Positions 1-11,447 of a stretch of 64,000 nucleotides of DNA are shown here, piece by piece (the first letter of the stretch is position 1; every line of letters begins with the position of its first letter). The notes below the pieces were generated by a model. That model saw nothing but the letters and a program-made list of their open reading frames with translations. It did not search any database and was not told the DNA's origin. A program made the position numbers and the translations under genes. The DNA is from Entrophospora sp. SA101 (Eukaryota > Glomeromycota > Glomeromycetes > Entrophosporales > Entrophosporaceae), in contig CAUDNR010004478.1 of the NCBI GenBank assembly GCA_958430865.1, forward strand, positions 65,913-129,912, read 5' to 3'.

Positions 1-407
1 ATGATCGCGGGCTTTTTTCTTTTTTTTTTGAGTACAAAATTGAAAGTCATGTCAAGGAATGGGATTTTTCCATCTTTACGTTTGATTAGTGTATCAATCT
101 CCATCAAATATTCTGGATCATCATCTGAAAATACTAATTCATCTCTTTCGTCATCATCAATCTCTATGTCATTGTCATTATTATCAACATTATCATTATT
201 AACTCTAGAATTAATCATATCATTTGAGTTAATGATAGTGCTAAAACTGCTCATGCTACTATTACCTATATTAAAACTATTGGTAAGACTATTATCAATG
301 ATACTAGCACTACTACAGATATCATCATTACCAAGTTTACCATTACTACTTTCGTTGTCATTTCTATCAGAAGATACATTGTTTAAAATGCTGGAAATGC
401 TCATCAT
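1..407 (-). CDS. C2H2 zinc-finger protein, N-terminal part (runs off the window)
   Basis: Reading on the minus strand from the ATG at 407, this encodes the same N terminus as the complete gene at 5982-7298: a Ser/Asn-rich start, an acidic segment and a basic KKKRKK stretch. The zinc fingers would lie left of base 1 and are not in the window. Nothing in the visible part is broken. It is a partial duplicate whose expression cannot be judged, and it may be an assembly duplicate of the same locus. Confidence 0.7.
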   Translation of the reverse strand, partial: MMSISSILNNVSSDRNDNESSNGKLGNDDICSSASIIDNSLTNSFNIGNSSMSSFSTIINSNDMINSRVNNDNVDNNDNDIEIDDDERDELVFSDDDPEYLMEIDTLIKRKDGKIPFLDMTFNFVLKKKRKKPAI

Positions 408-819
408 TTTGATTACTATAGTTGTAATTGTTACGTCTACTAAGAAAAAAGAATAAATTCAAAATATTTTCAATATAAAATTTTTTTTTTAAAACCCGGA
501 TGGAATTTTTTTTAAAAAAAGAGAAATGATCTATAATAATAATAATAATCTATTATTAAATTGGAAAAAATTTTGTGATGTAATAATTTATTATATGCAG
601 ATATAATTATAACAATCATAATAGTTTACAATGGGTGTTGTTTATTATAACAAGACACGAATTAAAAGTCCAAAAAATCTAAAATTTTTATCATCACTAT
701 TACATCATTTGGGATAAATGAATTCTTTCGAACAAACAGATATATTGTATATGTGAAGATTTATGTGCGTTAGAATTCTTGATAATTATTAATTATTGTA
801 AAAATAAAATTAATTGATA
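1..819. repeat. Block duplicated at 6892-7710
   Basis: Every base I compared matches 6892-7710 (offset 6891). The match ends at 819, where this copy runs into a MAP-kinase intron and the other copy continues with an A-rich stretch. It carries the 5' end of the zinc-finger gene plus about 400 bp of upstream DNA. The left limit lies outside the window. A third copy of the coding part is at 47898-48124. Confidence 0.95.
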
Positions 820-824
820 CATAC

Positions 825-1686
825 CAAATCTCTATGGATCACACCAGCTGAATGAACATACTTTAAGCCACGCTAAATATATATAATACAATAATGTCAC
901 GTACAATTCATTGTTAATAAATTTATTTATTTGATTGATTGTATTTTAAAGTCTCACCAATATTTGATATAAAAAGTATTGAATGAATTGTTTTTCCAAT
1001 GGATATGAAGTTAACAATTGATGTAAATCTGTTTCTAATAATTCTGTAACAAAATAACTAAATATTATGAAAATGTGATTTGCAGATTTTAGTTCGCATG
1101 TTTAGGAAAAATCTATTACTATTCATTTCATTTCAAATTTGCGTAATGGTCTATTAAATTTATACTTACATGTCCTCTAATGGCGAAATAAAAACATCAT
1201 TTAAACTAATAATCTATTGTTTAGTCATAATATAAGTTTATCAGAGATCAAAATAATTAAAAAAGAAAGAAAAAAAAAATTACATTTTCATGTTTCAATT
1301 GCTTGAGTAATTTAAATTCTCGAAAGGTTCTTTTTGCAAGAACAGGTGTACTAAAAGGTTTTAGAATTTTTTTGATGGCAACATTGGTTGTTTTAAGTTG
1401 GTCTTTTGCAGAACTGCAATGATTATTATTATTATTATTATTATTATAGAATAATTATTATTTTAAATTTAATGCAGCATTCATTACTTATATCTACCAA
1501 ACTAAACCAAATGCTCCCATGCCAATTGGTTGAAGATCCACATATCTATTTTATTTTGTTTAAATTTGTTTTATATTATATGTTGTTTGCTGGTTAGAAA
1601 CTCATATTAAAAAACAATTTATCAAAATGCCTTGTTGTGACTTCAAAAACGGTTCCAAATATTGATAATTTCACGAAATCAGTCAT
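825..1686 (-). pseudogene. Hog1/p38-type MAP kinase, 5' half only (six exons)
   Basis: Six minus-strand exons splice in frame: 1631-1686, 1498-1545, 1284-1413, 1170-1213, 958-1057 and 825-872, encoding 142 residues. Visible kinase features are the glycine loop GMGAFG (residues 27-32), the lysine in VAIKK (K49), the Hog1-typical stretch [15 protein letters not shown], and VHSAGVIHRDL, which ends in the catalytic loop. The family is the stress (osmosensing) MAP kinase that shuttles between cytoplasm and nucleus. The TGY activation loop and the whole C lobe are missing because the next intron runs into the duplicated block at 819/820. Intron 1 begins with GC rather than GT. As shown the gene cannot make an active kinase. 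Either it is a truncated duplicate or the assembly is chimeric here, with an intact gene elsewhere. Family assignment is strong; pseudogene status is inferred. Confidence 0.85.
1421..1447. repeat. ATT microsatellite in a MAP-kinase intron
   Basis: About nine consecutive ATT units lie just upstream of the 130-bp kinase exon. Simple repeat, no further function seen. Confidence 0.9.
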
Positions 1687-1900
1687 ATTAGTTATTTCAT
1701 TTATGAGAAAAAAAGAATACATGTATGTTTGTTTTCCATCTTTATTATTTTTCAATATCCAACATTCAATACATCATTATGAAGTCATCAAATCTTAATT
1801 TCTAGTCGATCTTTGCATAATATCGTTGTATAATATCGTGTAACAAATATATACTTGTTAGCCACAAAGAATACACGTTATTAGTAAAATTTTTCTCAAT

Positions 1901-3719
1901 ATGTCGATTATGTGGGCAGACAAATATAAACCTGACACTTTTCAAAATCTCAACTATCATGAAGACATTTCGAAAAGATTAAAAACTTTGGTGAGCTTTA
2001 AGACCAAAAGTTGAATAAACACGTAAAAAATGTTATTTAGTATTAAAATCAAATTATAGGCTTCATCGGATGATTTTCCACATTTACTCGTATACGGACC
2101 CTCAGGTGCAGGTAAAAAGACGCGTATTGCTTGTACTTTACGAGAATTATTTGGTGATGGTGTTCTAAGGGTATATATATTTAATTTTAATTAAACAATA
2201 TTTCTTGATTCTAGTGGATAATATTTTTTCTGATAACATTTCTCCTATTCTTATTCTTCTTTAGATTAAATCAGATCAACAAACTGTTATTCCGCCTTCA
2301 AATAAGAAATTTGAAGTTAACATAATAGCAAGTAATTATCATATTGAAATATCACCTAGGTAAATCAAATAGATAATGTACTCTAATGAAATTTCTTCTT
2401 GACCATCTAAACTGATTTATTATCATTACCATTAGTGATGTTGGAATTCATGATCGAATAGTTATTCAACAGCTAATCAAAGATATTGCACAGACTCAAC
2501 AAATTGATGCAAGCGCTAGGCATAAGTTCAAGGGTGATTAATTTTAAACATTGCAACCTTTTTAATTTTTTTTGATGACAACCGTAATGTTAATGCTAGG
2601 TTTTCTTTATTTATGTCATGTCTTTGGCCAGTTGTCATAATTGATGAAGCAGAATCTCTTACTCGTGAAGCACAAGCAGCATTACGTCGAACAATGGAAA
2701 AATATATGACAAATCTTAGAATAATTCTTTGCTGTAATACAATAAGTCGAATCATTGAACCTATTAGAAGTAGATGTTTATTAATTAGAGTACCTGCACC
2801 TACTATTGATGAGGTGAAGACCTTTAAAAGATATATATATATATATATATATAATGTATTTAATGTATTTAACAATATAAACACTGATTGATTGAAAATA
2901 ATAATAATAATTAAAATTAGATTACTAGCATACTTTTCAAGATTGCTCGTGAAGAAAGAGTAAATCTACCTAATAGAATTGCAAGAAATATAGCGGAAAG
3001 TTCAAACAGAAATTTACGAAAAGCAATTTTAACTTTTGAGACTATGCATTCAATGTAATTATAGCTAACATTTAAAAACTGATTGATTGATCGATCGATT
3101 GATTGATTGATTAATCAATTAATCTGCTAATTACTTTATTTTATTTAGGAATGAGAATTTAAATAATAATGATGAGATTATAACCACTGATTGGGAACGA
3201 TATATCAAAGATATGAGTGAAAGATTGGTTAAAAATAGTTCAAAGCCTGAAGAGTAATTACTCTATTAGAATTAGTTACTCTATTATTTATGAGAAAATA
3301 TTTTAATTTCTTTTTTTATTATAACAACAATAGATTAAAAAGATTAAGAAATGATTTTTATGATTTAATAAATCATCGTATTCCTCCCGCAACTATTTTA
3401 AAGGTAAATTTTATCACTTTACATGTATTTCGTTTAATAAATACTTATATTTATATAAATATAATATCTATATTTAGACATTGGTATCTGAATTAAGAAA
3501 AATCACTAATGGTAAAGTTAGAGGTGAAATCATCAAAGAAGCCGCACGATATGTTTGTATTAATAATTAATTTATCTGATTATCAAATTAGATACATTCT
3601 CATCATGATTGATTTACACATTCTTACTATAGGACCTTCGAGTGAAAGTTGGTCAAAAATCTATTTTTCATCTTGAAGCATTTGGAGCAATAGCCATGAA
3701 TATAATTAACAATTATTAA
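1901..3719 (+). CDS. Replication factor C small subunit (human RFC3 / yeast Rfc5 type)
   Basis: Ten exons splice cleanly: 1901-1990, 2060-2170, 2265-2359, 2436-2533, 2632-2813, 2921-3054, 3149-3253, 3334-3403, 3478-3552 and 3633-3719, giving 348 residues (family about 350). The protein is an AAA+ ATPase subunit of the RFC clamp loader, which opens PCNA and places it on primed DNA in the nucleus. Seen: N-terminal WADKYKP box; Walker [10 protein letters not shown] (43-51), with the KK typical of this subunit; Walker B-like IIDEAE (134-139); [10 protein letters not shown]; and the SRC sensor in RSRC (177-180). The C-terminal collar is present (TDWERY, then [11 protein letters not shown]). Introns are 69-118 bp; the 107-bp fifth intron holds a TA repeat. 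No disabling change was found. The start has good context and matches the family N terminus. A duplicated block begins 110 bp after the stop. Confidence 0.95.
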
Positions 3720-5981
3720 TGAAAACGTGAAAAAAATTATAATTTCGGAATAGAATACTTTTTGTCCGATAAAATATTCAAATCGAATTATCCATTCATA
3801 CATCGATTTATACTTTTATCTTTATGCTTTTAATATTAAATGGATTATCTAAAAGCAAAGAATATAAATAATAAAGAATATAACCTCGGATATGTTGTAT
3901 AAATATAAATATAAATGGGTCAAAAATCTTGATCTGTACTACTATCAATTGAGGTCCTCAAATTTTTATCAACTGATAATCAAAATTTTTTTTAGTCCAA
4001 TGTAATGTCTTTCAGGTAAAATCAGAAACAGCTTTCTTAAAAAGCCAAACGTCTGTAAAAAAGAAATGAAGGAATATATATATTAACAAATCATGATGAC
4101 ACTTCATTAAAAAATATCGACTACAATTTTAAATATATCAACAGTATAAAGAAATAGTAGTATGTAGCGATTAAACTTTTTTCTTTCCATTCACATTCAA
4201 GGCCTCAGAAATCGTTGGTCTTTCTTATTTAGACGAAGGAAATTCACTTCTTTTTAGATTAATCAGGCACTCGCTCTGTTTCTCTTTCAATGTAATGTCA
4301 TTTCAGTGTGAAGAATTTAGAATCATATAGACGTTCTCATTAATAATGGCAACTTTTCTCTTTACTATACTCATTGTTTATATTCATTTCGAAAGTGTAG
4401 AGAATGCTAGGACTTTTGATAGCACTAGCGGTGGCAAAAACAGCAATATCAGTAGCATCAAGTGAAAAAGGAAGTTAAATAATAGAAATTAGAGGTTATT
4501 CAAGAAATGAAAGGGGAGTTAAAAAGAGTACACAATAGTTAATTTACCATTAGTTTTCTCAACGATGAGAAAAAATTATATAATGTGGCGTGCTTTGATT
4601 ATTATAGTCTGGCCCATTTCACATAACTAAACTCTGCATGACAAACTTTTTTATTTGGAGGAAGCACGAACTATATTCATACAATTTTAGAATGCAAATT
4701 ATTGCTCAAGAATGTGTCACTATACATTCATTAGGAAAATTAGTAGTAATAATAAATGTTCTACGGGTCAACATAGAATAAGCAAATAGTTGACGTAAAA
4801 TATACATAGAGTGTATATTAGTTATTCTCTGAAAGGAAAAAGGCTGAATTATTGATATCTTCACACTGTCACCACAAAACATTTAACGATTATGATGACA
4901 AAATAAACAAAGTGTAAGCATCTTGGATAATATTTATAGTTAGCATGGGAAACAATAGTGCATTCGTTTGTTCTATGAAATTATTCAATCACATTATTAA
5001 TGAAATCAAATAAATTAAATCAATCAACTCAGTTAATTGTCTCTCAATTGTAAACAACTTTATATGTCTCTTGCATTTCGTCTGCATCGTAACACCCAAT
5101 TAGATTTTTTTTTTACATTAGATAATCTAACCGTTTCTATTTCACTCGCTTCTTCCGTATTGAAAGAATGAAATCCACAAAACTCAATCAGTCGTCAATC
5201 AAGGTTCAATTAAATGATATATATTATTTATATATATAAATTTAAAATGACTGATACATGCGTAAACAAAAAGGTAGAGGACCACAAGAAAACGTGTCCA
5301 TTAGATGTAATTATTTTTTGCAACTTGGTACTAAAAAATTATTCTTTTCAATTAAAATTCTAAAAAATAATAACTTATGATTTCATTGATGTATGGAGTT
5401 CTCCTAAAGCAATCATAATAAGATCATTAAGTCTTATTTTAAATATTTTTTTTTTAAATCACTGGTTGTCTTCAACAAATATTGAATCAAATTCCACTAC
5501 TATGATTTTGACCAAGGATAATTCAGGCCAGGGCTTTGCATTAAATAGCTTGGAAGTCATAGTTCGTCATTCGCTGGGTCTCTACAAACAACTCTTTATT
5601 ATTATCATGTATCCATATTTTTATCAATGCAGTTAAAATTCTTACACATAATTAAAACCATAAAGATTCTAGTTAACATTATTAGCCTGACAAAAATGTA
5701 TATATATTAATATGAGAAGCTTCTAGTTACAAAGTAAGGTTTTTGATTATTTTTTAATTACATGCTCTCTTTCATCTAAACTAAATGTTCTCATTTTATA
5801 ACAACATTATTTATTTCTTTAAAAAATTTAATTGCCAAATTTATTTTATATTAAAAATATATACAAGAGTAAATATATATACATACATAGCATTAAGAAG
5901 TATTAAATTCACCAATTTTTTAAAAAAGAATAAAATCAATTGATATCTTTCATTTCCCAACATTATATCAAAAAAAAAGAA
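3720..5981. other. Intergenic DNA between the RFC gene and the zinc-finger gene
   Basis: AT-rich sequence with stop codons in all frames, apart from one short ORF listed separately at 4346-4465. I found no conserved coding segment, TIR element or RNA gene. From 3830 onward it belongs to a block repeated at 44836-46987. The last 200 bp are probably the 3' flank of the zinc-finger gene. Confidence 0.6.
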
Positions 5982-7118
5982 TTAAACTTTGTGTAAACGT
6001 TTGTGGCGGTTCAAGGTACTAACTGTGGCAAAATTTTTGCCACAATCATTACATTTATTGTTTTTGTTCTTGCTCTTATTGTTCTTATTGTTCTTATTGT
6101 TCTTATTGTTGTTATTGTCATTATAGTTATTATAGTTATTATTACTGTTGTCGTTATTGTCATTATTGTCATTGTTGTTGCTGTCATTATTGTTGTTGTT
6201 GTTGTTGTTATTGTTGTTGTCATTTTTGTTGTTACCTTTGTCATCGTCACCAATATCATCTTCTGGATGCTTTAAACGTCGGTGTCTACTACGGTTGCTT
6301 GATGAGCTAAATACTTTTTCACATCCGGGAACTCTACATTTGAAAATATTTTTTTTCCCATCAGATTGTGATGAGGTAAAAGTGGCAGTGGTGTTGGGAA
6401 TGTTTGACGTGGTGGGGAAAGGTATTGTGGTAGCTGTAGCAGCAGTTGTGACGATTGTGACATTGGAATCAGGGGGGTTTTTATCATATTTTCTTTTTTG
6501 TTTTGTTATTGGTGATGATGATGATGGTGCTGGTTTATCTAGTTTCCTTTTCTTATAAATCTGATTTTTTTTCTCATCATTATCTCCGTTATAGTCATCA
6601 TTGTTATTATCATCTTTGTTGTTATTATCGTCATCTTTATTATCATCACAAGTTTTGAAATCTTTAGGAAATGATCTCTTTCTTCCTCTTAATTTTTTAG
6701 GAGATTCTTCAACCTCTGTAAGATCAGATCCATAAAAGATATCATCAGTTGTATATTTAATGTTGCTATTTAGTTGATCGATATGATCACAATTCTCATC
6801 ATTACGAGTGGTTTTTGATGTTGATGATGATGATGGTGGTGATGATGATGATGATGATGGAGTTGTTAGATTATTGTTGTCATCGATTTGAATGATCGCG
6901 GGCTTTTTTCTTTTTTTTTTGAGTACAAAATTGAAAGTCATGTCAAGGAATGGGATTTTTCCATCTTTACGTTTGATTAGTGTATCAATCTCCATCAAAT
7001 ATTCTGGATCATCATCTGAAAATACTAATTCATCTCTTTCGTCATCATCAATCTCTATGTCATTGTCATTATTATCAACATTATCATTATTAACTCTAGA
7101 ATTAATCATATCATTTGA
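3830..7118. repeat. Block duplicated at 44836-48124
   Basis: The offset is 41006 along the whole length. The only difference I noticed is T at 7064 against G at 48070 (Asn to His in the zinc-finger protein). The left edge falls in a shared TTAATATTAA. The right edge of the second copy is hidden by an N gap, so the true length is unknown. Confidence 0.95.
4346..4465 (+). CDS. Possible small secreted peptide, 39 aa
   Basis: A short ORF starts in a favourable context (A at -3, G at +4). Its N terminus resembles a secretion signal: about 12 hydrophobic residues (FLFTILIVYI) and a plausible cleavage after ENA at residue 21. That would leave an 18-residue Ser/Asn/Gly-rich mature peptide with no cysteines. 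Secreted short peptides are common in mycorrhizal fungi, but a 39-codon ORF can arise by chance in AT-rich DNA. The only second copy (45352-45471) lies in an identical duplication and adds no evidence of selection. Confidence 0.25.
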   Translation: MATFLFTILIVYIHFESVENARTFDSTSGGKNSNISSIK

Positions 7119-7298
7119 GTTAATGATAGTGCTAAAACTGCTCATGCTACTATTACCTATATTAAAACTATTGGTAAGACTATTATCAATGATACTAGCA
7201 CTACTACAGATATCATCATTACCAAGTTTACCATTACTACTTTCGTTGTCATTTCTATCAGAAGATACATTGTTTAAAATGCTGGAAATGCTCATCAT
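5982..7298 (-). CDS. C2H2 zinc-finger protein, Asn/Asp-rich, 438 aa
   Basis: Single-exon ORF. Two zinc fingers lie at the C terminus: finger 1 (about residues 320-344) has the spacing C-x4-C-x12-H-x4-H and finger 2 (about 415-437) C-x2-C-x12-H-x3-H. A linker of about 70 residues, nearly all Asn/Asp/Lys, separates them. The N-terminal 300 residues are low complexity, with acidic runs, poly-Ser and basic clusters (KKKRKKP, RGRKRS, KKRKLDKP) that could act as nuclear localisation signals. The likely role is a DNA-binding regulator; the target cannot be inferred. Asn codons are almost all AAT/AAC, so the linker is also a trinucleotide repeat prone to length change. I cannot name an orthologue. 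The N-terminal part exists three times in this window (also 1-407 and 46988-48124). Confidence 0.8.
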   Translation of the reverse strand: MMSISSILNNVSSDRNDNESSNGKLGNDDICSSASIIDNSLTNSFNIGNSSMSSFSTIINSNDMINSRVNNDNVDNNDNDIEIDDDERDELVFSDDDPEYLMEIDTLIKRKDGKIPFLDMTFNFVLKKKRKKPAIIQIDDNNNLTTPSSSSSSPPSSSSTSKTTRNDENCDHIDQLNSNIKYTTDDIFYGSDLTEVEESPKKLRGRKRSFPKDFKTCDDNKDDDNNNKDDNNNDDYNGDNDEKKNQIYKKRKLDKPAPSSSSPITKQKRKYDKNPPDSNVTIVTTAATATTIPFPTTSNIPNTTATFTSSQSDGKKNIFKCRVPGCEKVFSSSSNRSRHRRLKHPEDDIGDDDKGNNKNDNNNNNNNNNNNDSNNNDNNDNNDNSNNNYNNYNDNNNNKNNKNNKNNKSKNKNNKCNDCGKNFATVSTLNRHKRLHKV

Positions 7299-7710
7299 TT
7301 TGATTACTATAGTTGTAATTGTTACGTCTACTAAGAAAAAAGAATAAATTCAAAATATTTTCAATATAAAATTTTTTTTTTAAAACCCGGATGGAATTTT
7401 TTTTAAAAAAAGAGAAATGATCTATAATAATAATAATAATCTATTATTAAATTGGAAAAAATTTTGTGATGTAATAATTTATTATATGCAGATATAATTA
7501 TAACAATCATAATAGTTTACAATGGGTGTTGTTTATTATAACAAGACACGAATTAAAAGTCCAAAAAATCTAAAATTTTTATCATCACTATTACATCATT
7601 TGGGATAAATGAATTCTTTCGAACAAACAGATATATTGTATATGTGAAGATTTATGTGCGTTAGAATTCTTGATAATTATTAATTATTGTAAAAATAAAA
7701 TTAATTGATA

Positions 7711-8720
7711 AAAAAAAACATATTTTATCAAATAAACCCTCAAACATTTATCATTTGCTTTATCCTCTTCCTCTTTCTCTTCACATCAAATATTACAATC
7801 ATCATTTAAACAACATTTATCCAGTCAAACCTCGCCGCAGCGGATTGTAATTATAGTTAAATTAGTGCTAAAACGGAATTTTGCTTCACATGTTACTATC
7901 AAACATTAAACCTGTTATGACAAAATAGTATTAGTAATTTTGGCGTGACAATAATAATAACGAATTTTTAAATGAAGTTCTCTTATGTGTCCCGCGCATC
8001 CGTTTTAGCAAAGCTTGACTGTAGCATTAGTACGCGTTAACTTAAAAAAATTTAAAATAATGTTACTCATAGCCGTCTAATAACGATGAAAAAGGGAAGG
8101 TCCTATGATGGGAAAATATTATGTGCGTATAGAGACCCGCCCTTTCTAACCTGAGCTGTATTTGGAACTCATAGTATATTTTTTAACAAATAACGCAAAC
8201 ATTTGGATTGATTGATCTAAACCATAACAATCGCATCATGTGGTTTAAATGTTGATTAATCTAAATATAACTATGACATCATATGGTTTAAGATGTTTTT
8301 TATTAAATGGTGTGCAAACAATGAATAGCATTTGATTAATGTGATTTAAATATAATCAATAATGCATTATTTATAGGTTTATTCTTTGTTACAGGTAACA
8401 TAAAATCTTTACATGGTCTGGAAGCTATCTTATTTTTCATAAATGAAGAAAATTCCACAAGAATCTGAAGATAAGAGAGAAGCAGTTTGCTTAAATGAGA
8501 GATCTTCCAGTCTAACATGTTCAATCTCCAATTTAGCAAAATGAAAATAAATTAAGTTAATTAAAATATTGAACTGGTTTATTTCATTACACTTTTTCTT
8601 GTCCATATAGCTTTATAAATCCATATTTAGCTAAATTTGTTATACCTTTTTCAAATTGCTCCATTCTAGAGTTTGGCAAAGATTATTTCATTTGGCATTG
8701 TTAAGTAAAATCATCAACCA
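7711..8720. other. Intergenic DNA with a MITE-like element
   Basis: No supported gene. It contains the inverted-repeat element at 7867-8009 and short related motifs around 8240-8300 (CATCATGTGGTTTA variants). A 67-codon minus-strand ORF at 8336-8539 shows nothing recognisable and is not called. Confidence 0.5.
7867..8009. mobile_element. Candidate MITE, 143 bp
   Basis: Inverted 11-bp ends GCTAAAACGGA (7867-7877) and TCCGTTTTAGC (7999-8009) enclose about 120 bp of non-coding DNA. No convincing target-site duplication was found, so the true ends may lie further out. Confidence 0.45.
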
Positions 8721-9312
8721 TGTCATTTCCAGATGCCCAAGTAGTGAAAAGACTCTATAATTGTAAAACCAATACAACCTTCACAGAAATCCATCAGGGC
8801 ATTTTGTTGATTTCCACTTGTTACATTCTTTTGGTTTGCCAATATCACCTCTCGCGTTGCTTAATTCAAATCATGAATGAACGTTTTTTACAAAATTCAT
8901 TTTCAGAAAGTTCCTAATTTTTTTTTACCAATGAAAAAAAAATAATATTTTCTATTTTCTTTAACAGAAAATTATTGCTTTAATTCATTGTGAATTTTTT
9001 ATATACAGATGCCCTTTGTCATTTCCAGATGCCCAAGTAGTGAAAAGACTCTATAATTGTAAAACCAATACAACCTTCACAGAAATCCATCAGGGCATTT
9101 TGTTGATTTCCACTTGTTACATTCTTTTGGTTTGCCAATATCACCTCTCGCGTTGCTTAATTCAAATCATGAATGAACGTTTTTTACAAAATTCATTTTC
9201 AGAAAGTTCCTAATTTTTTTTTACCAATGAAAAAAAAATAATATTTTCTATTTTCTTTAACAGAAAATTATTGCTTTAATTCATTGTGAATTTTTTATAT
9301 ACAGATGCCCTT
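8721..9312. repeat. Tandem duplication, two 296-bp units
   Basis: 8721-9016 and 9017-9312 appear identical at offset 296, ending in the shared ACAGATGCCCTT. Each unit contains the same open frame of about 65 codons ending in FSESS, which I do not recognise. The boundary resembles an intron acceptor (TATACAG). Identity indicates a very recent duplication or an assembly repeat. Confidence 0.9.
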
Positions 9313-9609
9313 CTTATTCTTTCTGGTGATAATTCGTGATACGTGATCGAAGTAGATAAAATTGTGGGGGATCGTCATTATTAAATGATATATTTCGTAG
9401 CAACCCTGAATATCAGAAAATGTAGCACAGCATGCACTCATTAAATTATCTTTTTTTTTTTTTTTTGAACAGTAATGTTTATACCGACTGATTATTTTGC
9501 CAATTTGCAAATTTATTTAAGAATGTTTGACACGAAATTAACCGACGAATTAAAAATAAATTTTTATAATAAAAACAATAATAAATTGATTGGATCAATT
9601 GATAATTAA

Positions 9610-9934
9610 TTAAATAGATTGTAATAAATTATTATATTGGTGCATTATATTGGTGCATTTATGATTTATGACCTTCGTTATATTGGTTTTATTACATTTT
9701 CGATTGGGTAACGTGTAACGAACAATAAAAAGAGGTTCACTCCAACAAAATTTCAATATTGTAGGTGATGAAGCAGCAGACAAAGGCGATGAGGAAGAGG
9801 TAATATCTGACATAATGATGGTAGTAGTGATGCTGATCTGATGATATGTTGATGGTTGGTTTTTCTTAGCAATTCTTGCTATGCAAATATCTCGAGTAAA
9901 ATGTTTGGCTACCTTTTGGAAATCTCTTTTTGTG
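9610..9934 (-). CDS. Possible terminal exon of a SANT-like gene
   Basis: An open frame follows a good acceptor (T-run then AG at 9935-9936) and ends at 9610. It begins TKRDFQKVAKHFT, which resembles the last helix of a SANT/Myb domain (compare DFQKIAKHL-type segments). It then becomes Ser/Thr-rich and ends without a recognisable domain. No upstream exon was found between 9960 and 11000, so the gene may be a fragment. The second copy of this region starts at 9891 and keeps only 44 bp of this exon. Low confidence. Confidence 0.25.
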
Positions 9935-11153
9935 CTAAAAAAAATTACACATATTTTCATTAATAAAAATATAGATAAATATGTAAATATTTAAAAATAT
10001 TGGCTCCTAAGGTTTTTATGTCTAGTGAAACGCCTCACATATAATAATAATAATAATAATAATAAACTTTCAGAATGGTATATATATAAATTTATTATAT
10101 TAGTGGTGCTGATCTATTAAATTATTTCTTGAATTTATTTAACAATCCTCTTGATTACTACCTCTTTCTTGTATAAACCTAGAAAGATTTGACAAATCTG
10201 TAAGCACACTTTAGGGCACAAATAAACAAAGAAGGCTCTTTTATAAAGTGACAAATGCTTTTCTAAAGTTCTTCCTTATTTACTTTTACTTTCATTTTGC
10301 CATCTAAAAGCTCTGTTGGTTTGGTTGGTCTCTTTACTTAAACTGTTTACTTAACAGTTATACGTTTTCAGTAATACTTTAACACAGTGCAATAAAATAA
10401 TAACAACTTTGGTCAATAAATGACTGCACTTTATATTTGTGGACTGATAATAACCGTTAACACTTTATACTTTGCCAAACAATTTAACGCTTACTTTTAT
10501 GTCCACACTCAAACATTTAACTCTTTTGTGAAAACTTGGGCAAAAGTAAAACCTTTGCTTTGCAAATAACTAAAACTTCGGGGTTCTATACCCCGATAAT
10601 CAAAGAACAAACAAACCTATTGTTTAATTTCTAACATCAAAGTGTCATTCAAAGACGAAGTGCAAAAAAAAAGTATCGATTAAAGTTGATTATTTAGAGA
10701 AATTATGACAATCAAAACATTGCTTAAATTTCAAAAAATTTTGAATTCTCAAGTAATCTGTCAATCCGAATATGACTGACTGGATTTTTTTATGGATGTC
10801 TAGATTGATTGGAAAAGGCTCTCTACTCATGAACTTCTGCATTTATACGACGCGCAAGATTCTCATCTCAATTCCATGTACCTAATCATTCAATTCATCA
10901 TAAAAATTAGTAAAACGTCTTGGGATTGACTGATTCCTGAAAGGTGTAAACCTTTTACAATTCAATCAATTTAATCAATTAACATTGCAAAAATATTATA
11001 AAAGCCTTGCATGATACCTTTGATAATTTTTCATTCATTTGTAAGAATCATACAATTATTATTTAAAGCTTGTACAGTGCCTTTAATATTATAAAAAATT
11101 TGCTCCCGAAGGTAAACAAAGCACAACTGGTACAAAGTCATAACCAAAAATTG

Positions 11154-11447
11154 TTAAACGATATTTTTATCAACCGAGTGGGCTAGGTCATCAGGAAACC
11201 CAATTTCATATGTTTCATGTATACATGAAGACGAAATTAAAACCCAAAAGTCGAAACATTTCGACCTGAGAGCAACAGTCGAATTAAAAGTCGAAATGGT
11301 CGAAATTACATGCTTCAAATTGTCATAACTCGGTCGATATACGGTTGTTTGCTTAAAATAGCTACCATCCGAATTCTCTCGATGAGATGAGTCTAATGAG
11401 ATGTAATTGAATAGCTGACTGATTATTGAGATATTTTGGTTTGCCAT
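11154..11447 (-). CDS. Unrecognised ORF, 97 aa
   Basis: Open from the ATG at 11447. The DNA contains internal repeats of GTCGAAA-type motifs (11235-11310), and the C-terminal half reads like a piece of repetitive DNA rather than a folded domain. No introns, signal peptide or membrane segment are evident. Possibly a fragment of a dispersed element. Duplicated identically at 55092-55385. Confidence 0.2.
   Translation of the reverse strand: MANQNISIISQLFNYISLDSSHRENSDGSYFKQTTVYRPSYDNLKHVISTISTFNSTVALRSKCFDFWVLISSSCIHETYEIGFPDDLAHSVDKNIV

Noticed and set aside
6003..6558. Long Leu/Val/Ile-rich plus-strand frames opposite the zinc-finger gene
   Set aside because: They are the antisense of Asn/Asp codon repeats and have no independent support.
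10579..10595. CGGGG-TTCTATA-CCCCG hairpin resembling a tRNA T-arm
   Set aside because: No acceptor, D-arm or anticodon stem fits around it, and the loop lacks the usual TTCRA sequence.
10160..10660. Possible solo LTR
   Set aside because: No convincing TG/CA ends or target duplication could be defined.
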